The notes beneath the pieces are model-generated. The model was not told where the DNA came from, ran no database searches, and saw only the letters and a program-made list of their open reading frames with translations. Shown in pieces: positions 15,191 to 21,177 of a DNA stretch of 21,177 nucleotides. Each line of letters opens with the position of its first letter. Position 1 is the stretch's first letter. A program made the translations under genes and the position numbers. Origin of the DNA: Brevundimonas vancanneytii. GTDB lineage: Bacteria > Pseudomonadota > Alphaproteobacteria > Caulobacterales > Caulobacteraceae. The DNA lies in contig CAMCIP010000008.1 of the NCBI GenBank assembly GCA_945874855.1, positions 1-21,177 of the forward strand. Reading direction: 5' to 3'.

Positions 15191-15261
15191 CTTGTGACTG
15201 CCGTCATGCCTCCGCGCTGCGGCGCTTGGCAAGAGCCCACGCTCCGCGAAAGGACCGCCCG

Positions 15262-17322
15262 ATGATCGCCCGTCGCTCCCTGCTGGTGCTGGCCGGCGCC
15301 TCCCTGCTGCCGTTCGGCGGCGGCGCCGCGGCCCAGACCGCGCCGCTGGTGGCCAGGGCCGCCTCTCCGGACGGGACGGTCTCGGTCCAGCTCGCGACCG
15401 ACAACGACGGCCGGCCGATCTACTCGGTCACCCGGCTGGGCGCGCCCGTCGTGACGGCGTCGCGGCTGGGCTTCATCCTGACTGACGCGCCCAAGCTGGA
15501 GCGCGGCTTCGTGCTGGGCCAGCCGATAATCCGGTCCTCGGACGAGACCTGGGAGCAGCCGTGGGGCGAGCGGCGCTTCATTCGCAACCGGTTCACCGAG
15601 ATGCGCGTGCCGCTGACCGAACGCGGCGCGCTGCGGCGGCGGATGGACGTGGTGTTCCGGCTCTACGAGGACGGTCTGGGTTTCCGCTATGAGTTCCCGG
15701 AGCAGGCCACCCTGCCGATGCTGAATGTCGGGGTCGAACTGACGGAGTTCACCCTGGCCGAGCCCGGCGAGGCCTGGTGGATCCCGGCCTGGGAATGGAA
15801 CCGGGAAGAGTACCTCTACAACCGCACGGCCATCGACGCCGTGGGCGCGGCCCAGACGCCGATGACGGTGCGCGCCGCCTCGGGCCTGCACGTTTCGATC
15901 CATGAGGCGGCGTGCGAGGACTATGCCGGCATGAACCTGTCGCGGGCCGAGGGCCGCCGGTTCCGGACCGATCTGACGCCGGGCCTGTCGGCTGCGGCGG
16001 TGGAGCTGGCCGTGCCCTGCGTCACGCCATGGCGCACCCTGCAGATCGCCGACACGGCCGGGGAACTGGTCGAGTCCGGCCTGATCCTGAACCTGAACGA
16101 TCCGAACGTTCTCGGCGACGTCTCCTGGGTGCGGCCGATGAAGTACGTCGGCATCTGGTGGGACATGCACCTGGACCTGAAGACCTGGAACAGCGGGCCG
16201 AAGCACGGCGCGACCACGGCCTATGCCCTGCGCCACATAGACTTCGCCGCCGAGCATGGCTTCGACGGAGTCCTGATCGAGGGCTGGAACGTCGGCTGGG
16301 ACGGCGAGTGGTTCGGGACGGGCTGGGATTACAGCTTCACCCAGGCCTATCCGGACTTCGATCTGGAGCGGGTCGCCGCCCATGCGCGCGACAGGGGCGT
16401 GCAGCTGATCAGCCACCATGAGACCGGGGGCAACGGCCACCACTATGAGCAGCAGATGGAGGCCGCCTTCGTCCAGATGGAACGGCTGGGCCAGCATGCC
16501 GTCAAGACGGGCTATGTCGCTGACGCCGGTGGCGCGCGGGTGACCGGGCCGGGCGGGACGCCGCGGCTGGCCTGGCACGAAGGCCAGCCCATGGCCCAAC
16601 ACCACATGCGGGTCATCAAGGCCGCGGCGAAGCACAAGGTGGCGATCAACGCCCATGAGCCGTTCAAGGACACGGGCCTGCGCCGCAAATATCCCAACAT
16701 GATCACTCGCGAGGGTGCGCGCGGCATGGAGTTCAGCGCCTGGGGCCAGCCGGGCAATCCGCCCGAGCATGAGGCGAATCTGGTCTTCACCCGCCTGCTG
16801 GCCGGACCGATGGACTATACGCCCGGCATCTTCGGCATGAAGACGCGCAGCCCCGACGGCATCGCGACGACCTGGGCCAAGCAGCTGGCGCTGTATGTGG
16901 TCATCTACAGCCCGCTGCAGATGGCGGCGGATCTTCTGGAGAACTATGAGGCCAATCCCGCGCCGTTCCAGTTCATCAAGGACGTGCCGGTCGACTGGTC
17001 CGAGACACGCGTGCTGAATGGCGAGATCGGCGACTTCGTCACCATCGCGCGCAAGGATCGCGCCTCCGACGTCTGGGCCCTCGGGTCACTGACCGACGAA
17101 CATCCGCGTGTCCTGTCGGCCCCGCTGACCTTCCTCGACGCCGGGCGCCGCTATCGCGCGGAGATCTATCGCGACGCCCCCGACGCCGACTGGAAATCCA
17201 ATCGCGAGGCCATTGTCATCGAGAGCCGGGAGGTGACCTCGGCCGACGTCCTGACCCTCAGCCTGGCCCCGGGCGGAGGGCAGGCGATCCGCTTCGTGCC
17301 GCTCGGAAGGACCCGCCGATGA
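15262..17322 (+). CDS. Exported GH97 alpha-glucosidase (SusB-like, inverting type)
   Basis: This 686-residue enzyme has a signal peptide (MIARRSLLVLAGASLLPFGG, with a Tat-like twin Arg, ending near AAAQ) and so acts in the periplasm. It has an N-terminal beta-sandwich, a central barrel and a C-terminal sandwich. Catalytic-type Glu residues of inverting GH97 enzymes are visible: Glu387 in SHHETGG and Glu466 in AHEPFKDTG as base candidates, and Glu502/Glu504 in PEHEANLVFTR, near the acid of SusB. GYVADAG at 417-423 replaces the Asp-containing motif of the retaining GH97 alpha-galactosidases, so glucosidase activity is favoured. ATG 15262 has AAAGGA seven bases upstream. It starts an operon with the SLC45 transporter (ATGA overlap), the esterase and GH15. 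It removes glucose from maltodextrins. Confidence 0.9.
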   Translation: MIARRSLLVLAGASLLPFGGGAAAQTAPLVARAASPDGTVSVQLATDNDGRPIYSVTRLGAPVVTASRLGFILTDAPKLERGFVLGQPIIRSSDETWEQPWGERRFIRNRFTEMRVPLTERGALRRRMDVVFRLYEDGLGFRYEFPEQATLPMLNVGVELTEFTLAEPGEAWWIPAWEWNREEYLYNRTAIDAVGAAQTPMTVRAASGLHVSIHEAACEDYAGMNLSRAEGRRFRTDLTPGLSAAAVELAVPCVTPWRTLQIADTAGELVESGLILNLNDPNVLGDVSWVRPMKYVGIWWDMHLDLKTWNSGPKHGATTAYALRHIDFAAEHGFDGVLIEGWNVGWDGEWFGTGWDYSFTQAYPDFDLERVAAHARDRGVQLISHHETGGNGHHYEQQMEAAFVQMERLGQHAVKTGYVADAGGARVTGPGGTPRLAWHEGQPMAQHHMRVIKAAAKHKVAINAHEPFKDTGLRRKYPNMITREGARGMEFSAWGQPGNPPEHEANLVFTRLLAGPMDYTPGIFGMKTRSPDGIATTWAKQLALYVVIYSPLQMAADLLENYEANPAPFQFIKDVPVDWSETRVLNGEIGDFVTIARKDRASDVWALGSLTDEHPRVLSAPLTFLDAGRRYRAEIYRDAPDADWKSNREAIVIESREVTSADVLTLSLAPGGGQAIRFVPLGRTRR

Positions 17323-18881
17323 CCCTTGAAGCCGCTTCCACCCTCGCTTCAGTCCGCCCCCGCCTGACGCGGCTGGCGATCTGGAACATGTGCGTCGGCT
17401 TTTTCGGCATCCAGATCGGCTTCGGCCTGCAGAACGCCAACACCAGCCGCATCTTCCAGACCCTGGGCGCCGAGGTCGACTCGCTCGCCATCCTCTGGAT
17501 CGCCGCGCCCCTGACCGGCCTGATCGTCCAGCCGATCATCGGCCATTTCAGCGACAAGACCTGGGGCCCGCTGGGCCGTCGGCGGCCCTATTTCCTGTTC
17601 GGCGCGATCGCCACGACGATCGCCCTGATCTTCATGCCCAATGCGCCGGTCCTCTGGATGGCGGCGGCGACGCTCTGGATCATGGATGCGGCCATCAACG
17701 TCACCATGGAGCCGTTCCGCGCCTTCGTCGGCGACAACCTGCCCGAGGAGCAGCGCGCCACCGGCTATGCGATGCAGAGCTTCTTCATCGGCACGGGCGC
17801 AGTCTTCGCCTCCTGCCTGCCGTGGATCCTGTCGAACTGGCTGAACGTGGCCTCGACGGCACCTGAGGGGATCGTGCCCGACAGTGTGCGGATCAGCTTC
17901 TACGTCGGGGCCGCGGCCATGCTGACCGCTGTGCTTTGGACCGTCTTCTCGACGAAGGAATACAGCCCCGAACAGATCGACGCCTTCGAGGGTGCCCCCG
18001 CCGCCCCGGTCACGGTCGACGCCCTGCGGCCCGCGGCCCGCTATGTGACCGGCGGTCTGGTCTGGCTGGCGGTGGGGGCGCTGGCCTTCCTGGCTATCTG
18101 GTTCGTGCGCGACCAGGCCGCCGCCCTGGCCGCGGACGTCGAGGACTGGCGCAAGGCCGTGGGCAAGGAACTGTATGTCCTGGCCGGCTTCGTGGCAGGC
18201 TTCGGCGCCCTTCAGCTGGTGGTCGCCGGCTATCGCGGCGCGGCGCGCTCGAACGGTCTGACGGAGGTGCTCGACGACATGTTCGGCATGCCCGAGACCA
18301 TGCGCGGCCTGGCGGTCGTACAGTTCTTCAGCTGGTTCGCCCTGTTCGCCATGTGGATCTACACCACCGCCGCCGTGACGGCCGTCCACTTCGGCTCCAG
18401 CGATCCGACGTCCGCGGCCTTCAATGCGGGGGCGGACTGGGTCGGGGTGCTGTTCGGCGTCTACAACGGCGTCGCCGCCCTGGTGGCGTTCAGCCTTCCC
18501 GTCCTGGCCCGCAGGATCGGCAAGCGGGGGGCCCATGCCGTGGCCCTGGCCATGGGCGGGCTGGGCCTGATCGGCATCTTCCTCATCCGCGATCCGCAGA
18601 TGCTGTGGCTGCCGATGGTCGGGGTCGGCATCGCCTGGGCCTCGATCGTGTCGATGCCCTACGCCATCCTGTCCAGCGCCGTGCCGGGGCGGAAGATGGG
18701 CGTCTATATGGGCGTGTTCAACATCTTCATCGTGGTGCCCCAGCTGGTGGCCGCGACCCTGCTGGGCCTGACGCTGAATGCCCTGTTCCAGTCCCAGGCG
18801 ATCTGGGCCCTGGTGGTCGGCGGCGTCAGCTTCTTCATCGCCGCGGCCATGTGCCTGAGAGTGAAGGAACACACGCCGTGA
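17319..18881 (+). CDS. SLC45-type MFS sugar/proton symporter (maltose/sucrose-like)
   Basis: This 520-residue inner-membrane transporter of about 12 helices belongs to the SLC45/GPH-like branch that carries sucrose or maltose with protons. The loop motif SDKTWGPLGRRRPYF (78-92) between helices 2 and 3 is typical, as is GDNLPEEQRATGYAMQSFF after helix 4. A long central insert (about 210-260) separates the two halves. The start ATG overlaps the GH97 stop as ATGA, with GGAAGGA upstream. It resembles MalY of the Caulobacter maltodextrin locus in family and context. With the exported enzymes it gives the cell a way to take in disaccharides or short oligomers that the FucP-type permease cannot carry. 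Substrate not proven. Confidence 0.9.
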   Translation: MTLEAASTLASVRPRLTRLAIWNMCVGFFGIQIGFGLQNANTSRIFQTLGAEVDSLAILWIAAPLTGLIVQPIIGHFSDKTWGPLGRRRPYFLFGAIATTIALIFMPNAPVLWMAAATLWIMDAAINVTMEPFRAFVGDNLPEEQRATGYAMQSFFIGTGAVFASCLPWILSNWLNVASTAPEGIVPDSVRISFYVGAAAMLTAVLWTVFSTKEYSPEQIDAFEGAPAAPVTVDALRPAARYVTGGLVWLAVGALAFLAIWFVRDQAAALAADVEDWRKAVGKELYVLAGFVAGFGALQLVVAGYRGAARSNGLTEVLDDMFGMPETMRGLAVVQFFSWFALFAMWIYTTAAVTAVHFGSSDPTSAAFNAGADWVGVLFGVYNGVAALVAFSLPVLARRIGKRGAHAVALAMGGLGLIGIFLIRDPQMLWLPMVGVGIAWASIVSMPYAILSSAVPGRKMGVYMGVFNIFIVVPQLVAATLLGLTLNALFQSQAIWALVVGGVSFFIAAAMCLRVKEHTP

Positions 18882-19804
18882 ACCGCCGCACCCTGCTGAC
18901 CGCCCTCGCCGCCGCCCCTCTCGCCGGACCTGCGCTGGCGCAGCCCCCCCCGCTCGCAGGCGGCCGGCTGGTCGAATGGGAGGGCGTGGCCTCTGCCCAC
19001 ATCGGGCCGCGCAATGTGACCGTCTGGTTGCCGCCCGACCACGACGCGGGCGCGCGTCACCCCGTGCTCTACATGCACGACGGCCAGAACCTGTTCGATC
19101 CGGCGCGGGCCAATTTCGGCGAGTGGGGCGTGGACGAGCATCTGGTGCGTCTGATCGGGACGGGTCAGGTCCGCGCGCCCATCGTCGTCGGAGTCTGGAA
19201 CACGCCGCTGCGGCTGCGGGAGTATGTGCCGGCCGACCTGATTGCGACCCTGCCCGGCGAGGTCCGCGACAGCCTGCTCGGCATGTATGGCGGAGCCCCC
19301 CTCTCGGACGGCTATCTGCGCTTCCTGGTCGAGGAACTGAAGCCACGTGTCGACGCGGCGTTCCGTACCCTGCCCGGCCGGGACGATACGGCGATCGCGG
19401 GCTCCAGCATGGGCGGCCTGATCTCGCTCTACGCGATGATGAAACACCCCGGGGTCTTCGGCGCAGCCGGCTGCCTGTCGACCCACTGGCCGCTGCGGCT
19501 GGAGCGTCTCGAGGGTGATCAGCTGATCGCCTGGCGCGAGGTGGTGGTCCAGGCCTGGTCCGACGTCATCCGCCGCGGCCTGCCCGATCCGGCGACGCAC
19601 CGCCTGTACATGGACCGCGGCGACGAGACGCTGGATCAGTTCTATGCCTTCTTCCAGTCGCGCATCGATGAGGTGATCCGAGGCGAAGGCTGGGGCCCCG
19701 ACCGTTTCCGCTCGCTGGTCTTCCCCGGCGCCGAGCACAACGAGAAGAGCTGGAACCAGCGTCTTGACGTGCCCCTGACCTTCCTTCTGTCCCCCGTGTC
19801 GTGA
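18878..19804 (+). CDS. Exported alpha/beta-hydrolase of the esterase D / Fes family (PF00756)
   Basis: This 308-residue serine hydrolase has a signal peptide (MNRRTLLTALAAAPLAGPALA, Tat-like twin Arg, cleaved near ALA-QP). YMHDGQNLFDP (65-75) is the oxyanion-side signature of the family. Ser177 in GSSMGGL is the nucleophile and His287 in GAEHNEKSW the likely triad His; an Asp within MDRGDETLD (245-253) completes it. The GTG start overlaps the transporter stop as GTGA, with AAGGAA nine bases upstream. An esterase in an alpha-glucan operon is not explained by starch breakdown. It may remove acyl groups from decorated sugars, or may be a glucan-binding or other ester hydrolase. Exact substrate unknown. 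Confidence 0.88.
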   Translation: MNRRTLLTALAAAPLAGPALAQPPPLAGGRLVEWEGVASAHIGPRNVTVWLPPDHDAGARHPVLYMHDGQNLFDPARANFGEWGVDEHLVRLIGTGQVRAPIVVGVWNTPLRLREYVPADLIATLPGEVRDSLLGMYGGAPLSDGYLRFLVEELKPRVDAAFRTLPGRDDTAIAGSSMGGLISLYAMMKHPGVFGAAGCLSTHWPLRLERLEGDQLIAWREVVVQAWSDVIRRGLPDPATHRLYMDRGDETLDQFYAFFQSRIDEVIRGEGWGPDRFRSLVFPGAEHNEKSWNQRLDVPLTFLLSPVS

Positions 19805-21177
19805 GTACTCCCATGCGCCTGCTGGCCGCCGCCTCGATCCTCGCCCTGCTGACCGCCGCGCCGGCCCTGGCGCAGGACGTCGGTCCCGCCCCGGGCGCGC
19901 CCGGCGAGGCGCCGACCTGGGTCAACGCCGCCAAGGTCGGGGCCGGCGCCGCCTATGAGGCCTATGTCGAGGGGGCCTATCGCGACGGCGGCCCGACGGG
20001 CGAGGTGTCGAAGGTCTGGTTCTCGATCGCCGACGGCGTGCTGACCGAGACCATGTGGGGGCTGATCCACGAGGCCCAGATCAAGCAGATGCGCCTCGCC
20101 GTCGTCGTCGGCGACGAGGTGGTGGTCGAGGGCGAGGACACCGACTTCACCATTGAGTATCTGACCGTCGACGATCAGGGCCGTCCGCTCTCGCCGTCCT
20201 ACCGCGTCGTCACGATCGACCGGCAGGGCCGGTTTCTGATCGAGAAGCGCATCTTCACCGACCCGGATGGCCAGGCCTTGGTGGTTCGCGTGCAGGTGCG
20301 GGCGCTGACGACCTCGGTCGTGCCCTACGTCCTGCTTGAGCCGCACATGGCCAACACCGGCGTGGGCGACGCCGGCCAGGCGTCAGTCGACGGGCTGTTC
20401 GCACATGAGGGCGACAGCCACCTCGCGCTGATCCCGAAGACGCCGTTCACGGCCGCCTCGGTCGGCTTCGTCGGCGCTTCCGACGGCCTGACCGATCTGC
20501 AGGACAATGGCCGCATGAACCGGGCGCATCCGACCACGGGAGAAGCGACCGGGAACATCATGCTGACCGGGGCCCTGCCCCGCGTCCGACCGGGCCAGAC
20601 CCTGATGCGCGACTTCGTCCTCGGCTTCGGGCCCGACGCCGGATCCGCCGAGGGCGAGGCGCGAGACGCGCTTGAGGCGGGGCTGGACCAGGTTCAGGCG
20701 GCATATGACGGCACGGGGGACCATATCGGCTGGGCCGACTACCTCGGCTCTCTGGATCAGTTACCGCGACTGGCCGCGCAGTCCGCCGATGGCGGCAAGC
20801 TGGCCTTCGCCTCCGCCCTGATGCTCAAGGTGCAGGAAGACCGCACCCATGCCGGGGCCCTGATCGCCTCCCTGTCCAATCCCTGGGGCGACACGGTTGA
20901 CGCCACCCGGCCCTCCACAGGCTACAAGGCCGTCTGGCCGCGCGACTTCTATCAGGTGGCCATGGCCATGCTGGCGCTGGGTGACGTCGAGACGCCGCTG
21001 GCCGCCTTCCGCTATCTGCCCCAGGTCCAGGTCCGGGCGGACACGCCGGGCAACAGCGGGGCGACGGGCTGGTTCCTGCAGAAGACCTGGGTCGACGGCA
21101 CCATCGAATGGGTCGGGGTCCAGCTGGACCAGACCGCCATGCCGATCATGCTGGGCTGGCGGCTGTGGAAGGACGGC
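19801..21177 (+). CDS. Exported GH15 glucoamylase / glucodextranase-like enzyme, C-terminus beyond right edge
   Basis: 459 residues are visible and the frame is still open at the window end. A signal peptide (MRLLAAASILALLTAAPALAQ) follows the ATG at 19813. Residues about 30-290 form the N-terminal beta-sandwich domain of bacterial glucoamylases and glucodextranases (KVWFSIADGVLTETMWG, then TDFTIEYLTVD). The (alpha/alpha)6 catalytic barrel has begun: GYKAVWPRDFYQVAMAMLALGD and WVDGTIEWVGVQLDQTAMPI. The catalytic Glu region (usually ERWEE) lies past the edge. The start could be GTG 19801, which overlaps the esterase stop as GTGA like the other junctions, or ATG 19813, the natural signal-peptide start; neither has a good Shine-Dalgarno site. 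It releases glucose from non-reducing ends in the periplasm. Family is sure, substrate is not. Confidence 0.9.
   Translation, partial: MSTPMRLLAAASILALLTAAPALAQDVGPAPGAPGEAPTWVNAAKVGAGAAYEAYVEGAYRDGGPTGEVSKVWFSIADGVLTETMWGLIHEAQIKQMRLAVVVGDEVVVEGEDTDFTIEYLTVDDQGRPLSPSYRVVTIDRQGRFLIEKRIFTDPDGQALVVRVQVRALTTSVVPYVLLEPHMANTGVGDAGQASVDGLFAHEGDSHLALIPKTPFTAASVGFVGASDGLTDLQDNGRMNRAHPTTGEATGNIMLTGALPRVRPGQTLMRDFVLGFGPDAGSAEGEARDALEAGLDQVQAAYDGTGDHIGWADYLGSLDQLPRLAAQSADGGKLAFASALMLKVQEDRTHAGALIASLSNPWGDTVDATRPSTGYKAVWPRDFYQVAMAMLALGDVETPLAAFRYLPQVQVRADTPGNSGATGWFLQKTWVDGTIEWVGVQLDQTAMPIMLGWRLWKDG

Noticed and set aside
13853..15265. Plus-strand open frame opposite the lacI gene.
   Set aside because: The minus strand encodes a clear HTH and LacI effector domain; this frame lacks any recognisable motif.
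15151..16770. Minus-strand open frame of 539 codons opposite the GH97 gene.
   Set aside because: The plus-strand frame carries the GH97 catalytic motifs; the antisense frame has no family signature.
17349..19346. Minus-strand open frame of 665 codons opposite the SLC45 transporter and esterase genes.
   Set aside because: It is antisense to two well-recognised genes and is a low-complexity Arg/Gly/His/Gln-rich shadow.
1..21177. Search for CRISPR arrays, tRNA genes, insertion sequences and phage-type genes.
   Set aside because: No spaced direct repeats, cloverleaf, transposase, integrase or terminal inverted repeats were recognised by eye.

Overview
The window reads as a chromosomal segment of a high-GC alphaproteobacterium. 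The best guess is Caulobacteraceae, probably Brevundimonas. The reasons are the strong GC bias, the frequent GTG and TTG starts, and a carbohydrate locus built on a TonB-dependent receptor (TBDR), a LacI regulator, a GH97 enzyme and a PrnA-like halogenase. This is a judgement from gene content; no alignment was run. I see no tRNA, rRNA, CRISPR array, IS element or integrase.

Left part (1-4.0 kb). The 5' part of a LegB-type nucleotide-sugar 4,6-dehydratase gene runs off the left edge on the minus strand. Two tandem paralogous genes for small exported or membrane-anchored proteins follow on the plus strand. Each is followed by nearly the same GC-rich terminator hairpin. Next come an N-acylglucosamine-2-epimerase (AGE) family gene and a convergent gene for a small secreted protein with a conserved Asn-Cys motif. 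The two convergent reading frames overlap by 61 bp.

Middle part (4.0-10.3 kb). A flavin-dependent tryptophan-halogenase-like gene (plus) faces a minus-strand series: TBDR, small ankyrin-repeat protein, FucP/GluP-type hexose permease. A good intrinsic terminator lies between the TBDR and the ankyrin gene, and a perfect 16-bp palindrome lies between the ankyrin gene and the permease.

Right part (10.5-21.2 kb). This is an alpha-glucan / maltodextrin utilisation locus. A secreted GH13 alpha-amylase overlaps a GH13 alpha-glucosidase (TTGA junction). A LacI-family regulator is divergent from a second operon: GH97 alpha-glucosidase, SLC45-type sugar/proton symporter, PF00756 esterase and GH15 glucoamylase, the last cut by the right edge. 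Its junctions are ATGA, GTGA and probably GTGA, so the operon looks translationally coupled.

Proposed logic. The TBDR imports maltodextrins across the outer membrane. Exported GH13, GH97 and GH15 enzymes cut them in the periplasm. SLC45 imports di- or oligosaccharide and the FucP-type permease imports monosaccharide. The cytoplasmic alpha-glucosidase finishes the job. The LacI protein probably controls the system through GCAA-containing operators seen in the TBDR/amylase and lacI/GH97 intergenic regions. The least explained parts are the halogenase and esterase inside a sugar locus, and the duplicated small-protein genes with a conserved CX6C pair. No intergenic stretch exceeds 300 bp; the longest, 10285-10548, holds the divergent promoters.
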